NCBI GenBank assembly: GCA_005656395.1
Contig: SRSI01000013.1
Span: forward strand, 930,001-994,000
DNA: 64,000 nt
Direction of reading: 5' to 3'
DNA from: Strongyloides papillosus
Lineage: Eukaryota; Nematoda; Chromadorea; Rhabditida; Strongyloididae
Part shown: piece by piece, positions 1 to 14,258 of the stretch
How the letters are laid out: every line of letters starts with the position of its first letter
Position numbering within the stretch: position 1 is the first letter of the stretch
Notes under the pieces: model-generated
What the model saw: only the letters and a program-made list of their open reading frames with translations
Told to the model about the DNA's origin: nothing
The model's database searches: none
Position numbers and translations under genes: made by a program

Positions 1-452
1 CTATTTTTTAAGAAATATTGTTTTTATTAAAGAAAATCCCTAAGTTGGAAAAGGTTTTTTAATATTACTAGGATTAATAACTTAGTACACCATTTTTAAA
101 ACATAAAAAACAATTTTTGTGTGATTAAATTTCTTCATTAACATTTCATCTAAGTCTTCTTTTACCATTATTTTACTTTGAGAAGCTTTAACAAAAATTT
201 CATTTAAAAAAAAGAACATTAGTTTTAAAATGACTATTATATAATAAAATACAATAAATATAACTAATATAATAATACATACTATTAATTTAGGAAGAAT
301 TAATTAAAATTTTTTATTATGTTACTAAGCAACCTTTAAATTATTTAAATACTGAAATTGTCTTCCATATATCTTCATGAGTATTATAAATTTGATATTA
401 TACCTCTATATAAATTAATCAGTTTTAATACTAATTATTTAGTCACAAAAAT
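1..452. other. Left flank, no gene seen
   Basis: This is AT-rich sequence with no ORF or splice pattern I can support. It presumably holds the promoter of the aquaporin-like gene that follows, but I see no clear TATA box or other named site. Confidence 0.5.
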
Positions 453-1399
453 ATGGATGGTAGTCGAAAGTTGGCGTTAAATGTTTATTTTATTAGAGAA
501 CCTTTAACACAATTTATTGGTTCTCTTATATTGTCATTTTTTAACTTTATTGTTTTATCCATATCTTCAAAACATTCAAATATGGAATTATATCCTTTTA
601 TGTATGGTGTACTAATGTTTATTCTTATAAAATGTTTTCCTTTTAAAGATAATTGTTGTTTTAATCCAAGTAAGTTTATAATATTAATAATTAAAAAAAT
701 TGTACTTTATGTTTCTTTAACTGAAATAATTTTAATTTAGATATTACAATTGCTTTAATAATAACGTTGAAAAAAAAACTTCCTATTAGTTTATTTATAT
801 TATTTATGCAATTCTTTGGTAATTTTATTGGAATTGCTTTTGCATACTTTTTATCAGAAACCAATTCAACTACAAATAACAAATCAATAGGACAAGAGTA
901 CAACGAATTTTTTTCATTGTACGTAATAAATGAAAAAACACCAAGATCTATTTTGTTGTGGATAGAAGGAATTTCTATTTTTATCCTTGTTTTAACATCA
1001 CTAACCAATGAGCGTGGGAAGGCAACCTATGTTGCACTTTCACAGGTAAAATATTAAAATTTCTACATATAACTCTTAATATCTTTTTAGTTTATCTTAT
1101 CATATATCTCGTTTATCTTTTATTATAATAATAATTTGGGAAATATCTTTATGCACCTCAATACAGCTATCATAACAACATTATTCACACAAATACCAAT
1201 TCCTTTTAAAATATTTTACATTCATTCATGTGCTTTTTTAATTGGAGTTATTAGTGGTAGCATTGCCTATTATATATTACGGTGGGAAACCTCTGATAAT
1301 GATGTTAGTGGAAATAAAAATAGAATACAACTTAGAAGAGGAGATGATAAAAATTTTGATGTGGAAAGTAATGTAAATCACAAAAATATAAATATTTAA
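453..1399 (+). CDS. Aquaporin-like channel with altered NPA motifs
   Basis: There are three exons: 453..669, 741..1045 and 1091..1399, joined by GT..AG introns of 71 and 45 nt, giving 276 residues, a normal aquaporin length. The order of hydrophobic segments fits an aquaporin: two helices, a half-helix loop, a third helix, then three more helices with a second half-helix loop. The first loop reads FNPNITIAL (N71-P72-N73, codon 73 split by intron 1) where NPA is expected. The second reads MHLNTAI (N198-T199-A200) where NPAR is expected, so the selectivity-filter arginine is also missing. Unorthodox (AQP11/12-type) aquaporins, including nematode ones, are known to vary at these boxes. The C-terminal tail after about residue 230 is polar and probably cytosolic. 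Water or glycerol transport is inferred only from topology and the motif positions. A different six-helix protein is possible but less likely. Confidence 0.72.
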
Positions 1400-4300
1400 C
1401 GCAACACATCTATATATTTAATCTTTCTAAAGCTAATTGTAACAATAAAGATATATTTTTTAAAAAGATTTTATAGATCATTGTATTAATGGAACACAAT
1501 AAATGTGTGATGATAAAATGCACATTATATTGGTTAATTTATCATTGCACATTATAAAAATTTTTTCCACCAAAAAAGATAAAGAATATTTAAAAGAACA
1601 AATATATCCCTTGAGAGGATATTATGAGTTTTATATGATAAAATTGAAAATTTGACATTGAAACTTTATATAATAGTTGTCTTTTTTACATTAAAGTATC
1701 TTCTATTCAAAATACAATCAAAAAAAAGAGATTTTTAATAAAATCACCAGTTCATAATCCTTTTTAAATTCTTTTACTAATAATACATTTTTGCCCAACC
1801 AAACATGTCAAAAAATTTTTATCTAAAATAATATTTATTTTTATAGAATATAATACGTATATATAATTCATTCGTTATTCTATCTTTCTTATCAACCTTC
1901 TATTAGTATCTGCCAATATTACCAAGAAAATAAAGAGGATACCCAACAGCCCATTAACATCATCATATTTTTACTTCAATAAAACTATAACCTATTAAAA
2001 TATATATATATGAAAATAAGATAAGCTACGTTTTATTTTTAAAATGTTAATATTAAAAGATATGGAAATGATAACTTTTCTTCTATGAGTATAAATAAAG
2101 TTTCAAAATGACATGGCAAAAAGTGACAAGATCTGTTAACTTGAAGATTATTTGAAAGCTCTTCTTAAGAAAAATATTTGTGTATTGTTGGTGAAGATAC
2201 CACAATAATATTAAGTTGTAATATAAAATATTAATCTCCATTTTCTTTCATCCTATTTAAATATCATATTACTTATCATTTTACTAATTAAGTAATACCC
2301 AATATAACATTTGTTTTTCCTTTTGTATGAGTTTAATTACATTATAAGTATCTGTTAACTCTTAATTTATAAAAGAGAACTTATCTTGTTCACCAATGTC
2401 TCATATATATATATATTTATTAGTAATAAGTTTTATATTTAATAAAATTTAATTATAAAATTTCTAAGAGTTTAGAATTCAATCAAGTAAAAATTTAGGA
2501 GAAGATGTAGATGAGATTTATGAAGAAGTGGTGAGAGGGAGAGAGGGAGGAAGAACAAGAAATTATTATCCTCCTGTTTACCAATTTTATGAAGAAGTTA
2601 AATCTTTTAAAAGCTGTTTATATGAAGTAGTCCTCAGATCTTGATTCATTTTCAAAAGAAATTGTTTCTTATTTAGTCAATCTTACTTCCTGCCTCAATT
2701 ATAATTACGTTCAAAGCTTTCATTTTAATTGTTCCCTATTCTCCTGCAACCATTTTAAATGTAATATCTTCGTTCTCTTTTCTTTTCTCATACGGCTGTG
2801 ACTTCTTTTTATTTGAATAACATTGTAATTTCAATTCTTCAAACATAAAAGTTCAAAAAGTTTTTAATGTTCCAATGTAAGAAGAGTTGAGTAATAATAA
2901 TATTCTTCCTTCTATTGTTATTTGTCTTTTAGTATATAGTAATAAGAAATATATACAAAAGAACGGAAGTCAAGGTGCAAATACTACAAATAGTATACAA
3001 AACTTGCCATTGTAACACCTTACAATTATTTTACATACTTTACTCTTTAATTATAACTGTGTAGTAATCATTTTACAATTTTACTTCAATTGTTCTTTTT
3101 ACTCATTATTTATATTCTACTAATAATCATATTATTATTTCTACCTTCTTATACTATATATACAATATTTCAAACTTTTTTCCATTATTTTGTTATAATA
3201 ATTACTTTTTTATAAAATTATATATAGAAAGAAATATTTTGTAATTATTTAAATATGCATGTATGCTTTTATTATTTCTATAACACTGCTTAAAAATTTT
3301 GTTATAATCCTATTTTATTTTAATTAAAAATCCATATACATGCCATTTTATATTTTATAAGGTAAATGTGTAAAAATGATGAAGTGTTTTTAGGATAATG
3401 GTCATTGTTAGTTAATATTTTTACTATCTCTATTAATGCATTCCTCCTAAAAACGTTAAAAAGCTATTCTCATTTCATTGAACAATTGGAAAAATATCAT
3501 ATTATCACTCCATTAGAAGAACCTCCATCATTTTCATTTACCTTTTAACATAAAAGAGATAAAGATAATGTATTCAAACAACTTGTAATGTGATACGATT
3601 TTAAAAAGTTTGCTAAAATTATATATATATATATATTATATTCATAAATATATGTGACCACCTATATCTCCTTTACATTCCTCTTCTAAATAATCTTCTA
3701 CAAAATATTTTATAAAATTTTCTTTGTTCTTAAACGTAACACAATATTATGTATATTTTTAGTCTTACAATTTGTCAAATAACGAAATCCGTCTATTCTT
3801 TGGTTTTTTTGTTTATTCATTACACTAATATCTAATAATGTTTTGATAAATAATTACAAGTTTTTTTTTCATGTCTCATGCTAATTTTTATAGAATAAGA
3901 ATTCAATTTTTAACTTATTGTCATATAAGTATTTTTGTTATAATAAATTTTATAAGCTTATTACTCTCTTAATGACATCAGTTATCATTTTAATTTATAA
4001 TTTAACGAATTTTTAAATTTATTTTATCCTTTTTCAATAGATCCATAAAATACATTGTTATACTTTCTTTATCTTCTTTTTTTTTATTATTTTGTTAACC
4101 CTACAAATAGTATAGAAATACTTATTTCTGTTATACGGATTATTTTTTATTTTTTTCCATCAACAAACCGCATTGAATGAATTTTTTAATTATGTTTCAG
4201 TATTAATGTCCTATGGTCCTCTAAAAATATTTAAACATGAATAAGGCACTCTAAAATAAATATTTAATTCTTCCAAATATCTATATATAGTTATTCTTTT

Positions 4301-4931
4301 TCATTATATCAGTTATCCTTTTTACCTCAATTCCCCTAATGTATTTGTCCCACGCTCTGGACATATCATCCAACTCTGTGGTTTATTTGAGTGATAAAGA
4401 AAATTACCAAAATGTGAATGTTCTTACTACATTCTCTTCATTTTTATTATATTTTGTAACCGTTACTTTTAATATTAAGCTTTTAATTAAAAAGATAATA
4501 TTCTAAGAGGAATGATAACTTATATGTGTATATATTATAACTACTACTACAACATCGACTCTCTCCTTCATTTACTAAACAATTTTTATCAAAAAGTTTT
4601 GTCTTTTCCGAAAATATACAAAAGTACTTTAACAACAAAAATCTTAATAAATTTTCTCTTCACATCATTACAAAATTGTTCGTATTTTTATCATTATCAT
4701 CGACGGAAAAAAAATTCCTTCTTTTGTTTGTAATTTTATCATAATTTTAGATGTATACAAATTTCTCTTCTTACTAAAATTATTTTACACACGCCAATTT
4801 TTTTTATTTAATTTTATTACACAAGAAATAATATTTTTACATTCAATCATATTTTTATACTATCGACAGAATACATTTTTCAAGAGAGTTTATATAAAGA
4901 AAAGGATAAAACTTTTTTCTACATATTGTCA
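1400..4931. other. Intergenic, 3.5 kb
   Basis: No coding exon is supported. It holds simple TA runs (near 2403-2416 and 3621-3638) and a purine-rich G-containing tract near 2530-2555. A 73-codon ORF at 4512-4733 is low-complexity and looks like chance. The right end should contain the promoter and 5' leader of the Ror gene. Confidence 0.5.
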
Positions 4932-7900
4932 ATGGCGGATAACGTAAACTCTCCACCATCAGTTGGACATCATCATACACGCAAACTTCACCGGCGCCAT
5001 GATGATTTGATACTTGAACCATCAGGAGATTATGATTTGGTCTATGGCGATGATTCTGTTATGTAAGTTTTTAACAATTATTTTTATTTTATAAACATCA
5101 TCAAGTATACTTTACTAAATTTTTCAAAAGCCTTTCAAATGTGTCATGTTTTTAGTTAAGTTGAAGGATATTTGGACCTTTTTATTCATCCAACAACAAT
5201 ATCACTTTTTTTGACCTCTAATACATACTTGAATTTGCATATATTGTTCTCTCTAGGATCACCACTTGAAATTATTTGAAAATGACAATGATTGACACTT
5301 ACACTCACTTTTCATCTGCTTATGAATAACTGATGTAATATCATAATATTAGATCTCTTTTTTTTCTTTTCCATATACCACACTAAAATATGGCAAAAAC
5401 ACTTGTCATGGATTATTAAATTAAGTATAATATTTGATTTATTTTATATAAACAAAAAGTATTAAATGTCGGTTTGGTATGTACTATTTTTTATAAACAA
5501 TAGGGAAATATTTCAAATTCTATAAATATACTATTTAAAAGTATTATAAAATATATATTATGAATCGTAGTAATTAAATTATACTCTCTTCCATTTATTA
5601 GATAATTTCTTTGTTAAAATTATTCAACTACAAACAATGCATAGGTATTTATTTGTACATCCGAATGTACTTTTCCTGCCAAAACCATTAATTTACCTGT
5701 CTATCTAATAACATTATGTATCAAAATAATAGATGGTTTATCAATCTTACTCATCATCACGGTATTTTTCTTTTAATTACCACTTTTGACTAGTATTAAA
5801 ACTATTCTTTTGTTTTTTAAATCACTTTCTTGATATACATCTGCCTGCCAAATTATACATTTTATGCGACATCAAAATAGAGGTATGTGAAAATCTACTT
5901 CTCTTGCCTTTCCTTAATCGGATACGGTTCATCAAACTTTTTAAAGCAATTAGTAAATATAAATACTAAATTACTACATTCATAAAGATCCTGTGAGGTT
6001 TATCCTGTCACAACAGGAGATCAAGTAACTCCTTCTACTTCCTTTTCATAAATAATAATTACTTGCTTCTTGCAATTTTGGACTTTTCATATATCCTATA
6101 ATACAGACAAAAGGATATTTGCTATAAAAAAGTAGTTATGTTATATAAAATGCATCCTATTTCCTTATATCTACAGGGTTCCAAAACTGTACAATCATCA
6201 CTATATGTTACGTGAAAGTTTTTATGAAGTGACAAATTTTTTGCCCCTATATGGTTGTAATGATGTTTACCCTAAATGGACATACATACACACATATACA
6301 GACACATTACTTACCCGTCCTTTTTATACAGTAAAGTCATTATTATTATTATTAAGTTAATCTTTACTACAAAATCTGTTTGCCATAGCCAGTTGTTTCA
6401 AGAATGATTTATGTACATTCAACTTACTTTTATAGTAATGACAAAGATTTGTTAACAAAATTTATTACCCCAAATCTAACAATGGTCATAAATTGTAAAA
6501 CTTTCAATTTCTTTTAATTTTATTTAATTATCTACTTTTTTCCCTCTTGTTATTACAACATAATCTAGAAAACTAAGTATGTACTTTTTATCACATTAAC
6601 AAACAATTAATTACCAATTATTATTTATTGAGTATATAAAATAATTGAAACATTCGATAATTAATTAGTAATATGAGTTAAGAATACGGGCTAATGGATA
6701 AGTTATTGAAATAATTTATTAATATATGTATTACATTGTATTCTTAAATAAATATATATGTATTCATATCAAATGAGGAAGTCTTTTTTGGGAATGTTAA
6801 CATAAGAAGATAAAATTTTAGAGAGTCTTGATAAACCATCTAAATAGTTAAGAAATTATACATCATCCTTCTTCAAAAGTTAATATTTCAAATTTTTACA
6901 AACATTTAATTATCTTAACATCTTATCATTTATTTAATCTTTTTTATATTTTTATAATGCACAAATTAACTATGTCACATCTTCTATTTCACTTGATTTA
7001 TTGCGTTTATGCCACAATATCTATAATATTTTAAAGCTATTTATCGTTATTAGATAAAATGGTAGCTAAAATAATAGAAATTTCGTGTATTGAGATAAAT
7101 TGCCATTTGTTTTAATTAGTACCGTAAGAATTTATACATATATATTTATATTTATAAATAATATCTTTTTAATTAATGGTTCAAGTAACAGAATTTTTGT
7201 TTTACTATAGTGTGAAGATATTTATATTGTTCATAGTTATTATTATATTATTATATATATAATAACCACATATATAACGAAAATTGACGTTCTTTCGAAA
7301 ATCATCACAATTATACACAAATAACATTTATAAAGTGGCTGACCACGGCACAAACAGTTAGAATATTATAATTATGAATAAGTTTGTTAGACTTTTATAT
7401 ATATATCTTTATATACAATGATGTTGGCAATTGAAGAAAGTACTGGCGACATCACTCTCTATATTTATAATTTATGACATGTTGGAGGATGCTTTGTGGT
7501 CAGTTAAGAGAGAATATAAAGTTCGGATATTTATAAGTGTCTGTCTGTCAGAAAAGATATTAGCGTGATTTATGATAATTGTAAAATGCCATTTCCGTGT
7601 ACCTACTAATTTTTATGATTTATGAAGTGCTGATGTTATAGTATTGTAATATTGTTCCTTTCCTATCTCTTCTTATCATTATCTATTAATTATCGCTATA
7701 TCAAAAAAATATATGTTTATTTGATTTTTTTATCTTACCATATGCTTACATTAATTGTTATTTTTTGTAGTATGACAGATAATGAAAATGGCGTTACTGA
7801 ACAAAGACCATACATTCGTTTAAATTCATTTTTATCAAATGTTACCAGAGAAACTGGAAATGAAGTCCGTTTTAAATGTGAAGCTGCTGGAGCACCATTA

Positions 7901-10900
7901 CCATTAAATTTTCAATGGCTTAAAAACCATGTGCCATTGGAGAAGCAAAAACGTGTTAAAATTCGCACAAGAGAATATACCTCAAAATTAACAATTACTG
8001 ATTTAGATGTATTAGATAGTGGTTTTTATCAATGTGTTGTATCAAATTTAGCAGGATCAGTAAACAGTACAGCTGTGTTACGGGTAAGTATATTAAAATT
8101 TTCTAGTAACAAAAACTATACTTTTCCAAACGATTAGTAGTAAGATAAACATTTTCTTGTTTTTTTAATTAGCATCAACTTTTATTTATTAAGATTACAT
8201 ATTAATTATTTCTTAAATCCTAATATTATTCTTTATAAGTATTGTCTTTTATTGACAATTTAATATTAGCTTCCCTCTTATGTTATCTTTTTCCCCTATT
8301 TACCATCATCTCAATCGTTTTATCTAATTTCCTAAAATTGTATCAATTACTATATTGACATGTGTGTTTATACAACTTTCTCATGATTTTCTTGAATAAG
8401 CAAATTACACTTTGTAAATTAAAGTTTGTTAAATTACATTGTAAATGATGCATAGTTTTCTTTTTTATCTTTTAAAATTGATTTAATTAATTACAACATT
8501 TTCTATAATGAGACAATTCTTCTGTAATGCCATCCGATTTTCTGTTCCTTTTATTAATTTTATGTAATGTCTTAATCATCCTTAAATTTCCCCTTTTTCT
8601 TGAGATATTCCCTCTCCACAATCTCATTTTATCTTTAGGAGTAATAAAATTTCAACCAAAATGAGTTAAAAGATATATTTAGTTAACAGTACATAATCAT
8701 TAAAAATGTTAAAGATAAATTTGAAGAGTTAATGAAACTGTATTTTTAATGTGATTTTTACCGCCATTTTATCTATTAACAGCCTACCCATTGTTTATAT
8801 TAAAATATATAATGAGTTTAATTTTTACATAACTGTTTCCTTTCACTTTTATATTCTCTTTTTTACTCCCACCTCCACAAAACATATTTTATTTTTGATT
8901 TTTCTTATTCCCAATAGTATTTTGTCCTATAATTATTGTATAAATTAAGTATATAAATATTTATGCTTATGATCATTTATTGTATAATTTATTTTTACAA
9001 TAACAATAATTTTGTGTAACCATTTAATTTTTATAATGTAAATTGTACTGTTTTGAATAAGAATATTTATAATACATTTCTAAGTATTCATTTCTTTATG
9101 TTCAAAAAGATGTAGCTAGAAGAATTATCATTGACTTAAAATGTAGTATAAGGAGGACTGTCGCCATGTATATTTCGTTATGTACATCAATCTATCATTT
9201 ATATTCAAATAAGCGCATATATACATTACATATTGCCTTCTGCTCCTTCTATATTTCCATATTGAAGTTGAATGAGTTTAATAATAGTATTTAATAAAAG
9301 TCTATTGTAAGAGTGTCATGGATAAGATTGATCAGTATTTTTAGCTGTCCATATTGACTATAATACTATAAACAATATACAACTTCATACTCCTTTTCTT
9401 AGAATAGATACATTATTTTATAATATATTCTTTCCTTAACTATATACAACAACATCTTTTAAATTACTTTCAGAAACTTTTTTCTTCACATTTCAAGCAT
9501 TAATTTAATTGCCTTAAATTATAATAAATATAAAATTTATATATCTTATCTAATAATATAATATTAATAGTTCATTTATATAAACCATAAAATTAAATTA
9601 TTCTACATTAACAATGTTGTTATTTTAAACAACATCTATTTCTTTTCTCTACTTAATAATTATAAATTGTTTGCTTTGTTAATTGTAATAATAAAAATGC
9701 CTTACTTTTTACTTTCAACATTCATCTGAGGATAAAAACTTTATCCACACTTTAACAATTTTAAAAAGTCTATCCTTAAATCTTTTATTAATATATATAT
9801 TAGATCTTCCTTCTTAAAATCTGACCTTGTTATAATTTATTGCTCTTCTCCCCTTTGTGCATTAATAATATCAAGCGATGTTTCAATTGATAACTTTAAT
9901 GAAATTAGCTTATTCAAACAAACATACTATCTATTTTTTTTGCCATAAACAAACTGTTTATTAGATAAAATAGGCATTCTTAAAGTACAAAATATAGGGT
10001 AAAATATATATAAGATAATAAATTATGCTATTTATATTTTCAATTTCAATAGACATTATAAATCATATAATAATATATTTAAAATCCTTAAAAAGTATTG
10101 CCATATTTTTTTGTCAATCAAAAAGGTCTATTAAAAAAAAGGATAAAAAATTTTCTTTACTTAATTTTTGTTTTATCGACCCTCCCGTTTGTCTTTTCTT
10201 TTCCTTTCTTTACTTTATAAAGTACATCTATCTCATTATACATTACCATTTTTTGAGAGTTGATTTATTTCATTTAAAATTATTGTTTTACTATTTCATG
10301 AGAAGATAATTGTAAAATAAATTTTATAACTATAATAAATTTACAAATTTATTCACAATTTACACATACATTTTTTTGTAGTATTATAGCACTTTAACTT
10401 TATTAACACTTTTTTATATTACTTTCCTACTAATTTTATGATTTTTCATTTAATCATAAAATTTTTACTCAATTGTAAATGTTATATTTTAAATGCCAAT
10501 ATATAAGAGAAACATTTTCATTATATATACAATTTTTTGTTTCATTCTTATATAAATATATAACATTAGTTCCCGTTATAAATGTTCTTATTTGTAAATT
10601 ATTCAACTTTTAGAAAAATGGTCTTCTCTATTAGTATTAGGAGGTACACTCTCTTTTAAATATAAATATGTTTCTTACTAATTTTAAAGTTTTTTTCCCT
10701 ACTTTACTATCTATGTAACATTATTTTTGATATATTACTATTAATTAATCAAATCATAAACTTTATATCTTACAATTATTTAATTATTATCTATTTTAGG
10801 TTAACAAAGCTAGTAACACTAATACAAAGAAATTTAAAGGGAAAAGTGATTTTACAATATCTGGTGAGGAAATCTCTAACGATTATTTTGATGAAATGGA

Positions 10901-13463
10901 TTCTGGTCGTCTTATTGAGGATGAAGATAGAATAGTTGATGGATCAACATTTACAATGAATGGTGGAGATACATATAATCCAAATTTTAGTAATAATAAC
11001 GGTATTGGTATTATTGATCAGTGGCTTAATAATGTACAATTAAAAGTTGGTGAATGTATTCCATATAAAGGTTCTGCTTGTAAAGAATATCTTGAGGGTA
11101 GATATATATTAGTAACATCAGACAATAGAGAAGATATTTACGATATTGATCGTAATCTCCGTGCTGCTAATAGATTTATTCAAAATATGAGAGGAGTTAA
11201 ACCAGAGTGTAAGGAATACTCTCATGCAGTTGCATGTTATCATATGTTTAAAGTTTGCGACACATCTCAAACCAATAAAGGATACCGCCGAGGATATACA
11301 CCAAATACTCAATACCCACCACCGCTAATTTCACTTTGTTACAGTGATTGTCAAAAGTTAACTAATGATTTATGTCCAGAGGAAGTTCAATTAGCATCAG
11401 CTCATGAACTTGTCGGTGATGGACCCAAAGCAATGATACCAAAATGTAACACATTACCCCTTGCAAGCGATCATTGTTTTAGTCTCTTAGATAAACCAAT
11501 TGTTAATAAAAATTTTGACACTTCACAAGAGATGACAGAAAAAAAGAAAACAGAATTATGGTGTTATATGAAAGATGGCCGTGATTATAAAGGAACAATA
11601 AATACATCCAAGTCTGGTCGCACCTGTCGATCTTGGATACAATCGTCATCACCAGAATTTAACGTAATTGCCTATCCAGAATTAAAGATATCTAAAAATT
11701 ATTGTCGTAATCCTGGTGGTAAAAGAAATGCTCCATGGTGTTATGTTGGTAATGGTGAAGAAGAGTTATGTTCTGTTAGTCAATGTCCAAAATCTATTGG
11801 TTTTGATGATGATGGGGATGGTTCATCAATGGCAACAAAATTTACCAAAATGTGGGAGGATATCCCACCACAACAACAATTAATGGCACTTTTATCAACT
11901 GGTTTTGTTACAATAATTCTTCTTGTTATTATAATATGTTGTGTATGTTGCTGTAGAAAGGGTAAGAAAAATAATGTTAGAAGGAATGCAGGTACTATAG
12001 ATGGTAAAAAACACCTTCTTGGAACAGCTCATGATGAGACACAAACAACAACAACATATAATAGAATGACGAATCAAATAAAAGCATCATCTGGTATTGG
12101 AATGGACAACGGTATTAGTTCACCATATGAAATATCATCATTATTATCTCGGGGTACAAATCCATATAATTCAAATAATCAAGGCCATATACTTCAACAT
12201 GGCATACAATTTAGTCAACATTCACAACCATCAACTGAACCACCAGTTGAACCATATCATATCCCAGAAATTCAACCTCAATCAATTAAAATTGGTAGTA
12301 TGATTGGGGAGGGACAATTTAGTGCTGTATATATAGCTGATCACTACTCATCAAATCATGTTGATGGAGATCTCCATCAAACTGTTGTCGTTTCACTTAA
12401 ATCAGGATGTACAATGATGGAAAAACAAAGTTTTGAAGAAAATATTAAAGCTATTGCATCATTTGATCATCAAAATATATTAAAACTTATTGGTGTATCA
12501 TATTTAGATTTTAAACAAATTACAGGAGTTTTTGATTATCAGGTACATGGTGATTTACATGAATTTTTAAAAGTCCGTGCACCAGCAAATCATACTTATG
12601 ATACCTCTGATAATGAAGATTTCCTTAAAATTGGTATTCAAATAGCTCAAGGAATGGATTATTTAGCATCAAATGGATATGTTCATCAAGATTTAGCTAC
12701 CCGTAACATTTACGTTAGTGATCAAAGAACAATAAAAATTTGTGCTTTCCAAATGATAAGAAAAGGGTATGAAAAAGATTATTATAAAACACCACATCGT
12801 CATTGGATGCCAATAAGATGGATGAGTAAAGAGACAATCCAACATGGTAGATATACAACAGCCTCAGATGTCTGGGCATTTGGTGTGACATTATGGGAAT
12901 TGTTTACATACGGAAAGACACCATATGGAGATTATAGTAATGAAGATGTTATTGAATTGATAAATTTGAGAAATCTTCTTGAATGTCCAAGTAATTGTCC
13001 AAGTTCAATGTACAGTTTAATGATAGAATGTTGGAATGAACATCCAGAAAGGAGACCATCATTTAATGAGATATACACAAGACTTCAATCATGGTGTATA
13101 TCAGGAGCCATGCAACAACCATTTTTACAATTTCAAACTAGAGCAAGTAGTTCAATATCCGGAGGTTCGGGTGGCCAAAAGACAGCTAAAACAAATTCAT
13201 CTAACCAAAGTAACTCATTAAGAAATGGTGCTCCTATTACTAATACCATAAATGGTGTTTTATATCACCATAACAGTAATGGTAGTAGCGGTACCAGTCA
13301 ACATTCCAACCCAACAAAGCTTAACGGATTTATGCATAGTACACCGATCTCACAAACAAGAAATGTTAAAAAACATTCAGATTTTGACTCAAGTCCTTTA
13401 ATGCGCCGACCAAATGGTAATTTTGAATATAGCGAAGATGATGCAGATGAAGATAGCGATTAA
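4932..13463 (+). CDS. cam-1: Ror-family receptor tyrosine (pseudo)kinase, CAM-1-like
   Basis: The exons are 4932..5062, 7771..8083 and 10800..13463, giving 1,035 residues with phases matching at both junctions. Domains in order: one Ig domain (C80 to C132, DSGFYQC motif); a cysteine-rich Frizzled-like Wnt-binding domain from C234; a six-cysteine kringle at 403-477; a transmembrane helix at about 511-533 followed by [11 protein letters not shown]; a tyrosine-kinase-like domain from about 642; and a Ser/Asn-rich tail. Ig-Frizzled-kringle-kinase is unique to the Ror family. Rors act as Wnt receptors in cell migration, axon guidance and synapse organisation. The kinase domain keeps the glycine loop (GEGQFS, from 651), Lys682 and the catalytic-loop Asp779 (HQDLATRN). 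It lacks the alpha-C Glu (Asn696), and DFG is replaced by A797-F-Q, so it is predicted catalytically weak or dead. The first exon encodes no signal peptide, so the 5' end is uncertain. Confidence 0.93.
5063..7770 (+). other. Intron 1 of the Ror gene (2.7 kb)
   Basis: It begins GTAAGT and ends TTTTTTGTAG, and its length is large beside the 40-70-nt introns of most neighbours. No additional exon is clear. An in-frame ATG at 7742-7744, just upstream of the acceptor, opens directly into exon 2 with a short hydrophobic stretch. It could be the start of an alternative transcript or simply a translated pyrimidine tract. Confidence 0.7.
8084..10799 (+). other. Intron 2 of the Ror gene (2.7 kb)
   Basis: It runs from GTAAGT to CTATTTTAG and joins the Ig-encoding exon to the exon carrying the Frizzled, kringle and kinase regions, in phase 0. 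Two ORFs inside it (8751-8948 and 10025-10309) are made of Ile, Phe, Leu and Tyr codons, typical of AT-rich noncoding DNA. I see no supported extra exon. Confidence 0.7.
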
Positions 13464-14258
13464 TTGACCACTACCTACAAAATTTACAAAGAACATTTGT
13501 CTTTATACAACAAAAAAAATGATATCCTTTTTTATTATTAATTTTAATTTAAATGAACATTTCATTGTTTATAATATTTTTTTATTAACCATTTATAATT
13601 TATTTCTCGCAAATAAATATATTATTTTATATTATCTCTTAATTGATAAATGACAAATATTTTCTTGTTAAAAGCCAATATGTGTTAAATAGTGAAAGGT
13701 TTTTTTATTCTACGTATATACACTTTTAAAAATGTTTTAAAAGTAAATTTATATATTATACCAATTTTTATATTAATGTTAGATCAAAAATTTAAAACCA
13801 ATATATGATCTCTGTAACTAGGATGTATTTCTAAGACATTTCAACTAAAAAATTATCTTTTATACACTTTAGTTAATAGAATCTTAAACTCTTATCATTA
13901 TATTAGAATTATAATTTTATTATTTTAATGATCTCCATTATTTAATATTTATATTCTCAGTGAAATTATTTTCTTCCTCTCTTATTGATACAAATATATA
14001 ACTTTATTATCGGATATTTTTGGTATTGTGATTCACATTTGTTGTTATGTCTACTTTATAACATTAATAGTCTCTATTTTTCTTTTAACATAAATATCTA
14101 ACAAAAAATAGAACGGCACACTTTTTATCATTACTAGTATAATATTTTTATTAAAAATATTTTAAATATTTATGTTATAACTTTTAAAATATGTTATATG
14201 GAAAATCATTCCATTTTTACTCTATTTATGTAAATTCCCATGTATTTTAGTATTTCTA

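Noticed and set aside
2403..3638. TA dinucleotide runs and a purine-rich G tract near 2530-2555
   Set aside because: Ordinary simple sequence. The G tract has too few G runs for a firm quadruplex call.
4512..4733. 73-codon ORF upstream of the Ror gene
   Set aside because: Composition is that of random AT-rich DNA (Tyr, Ile, Leu, Asn), with no splice partner in a matching phase.
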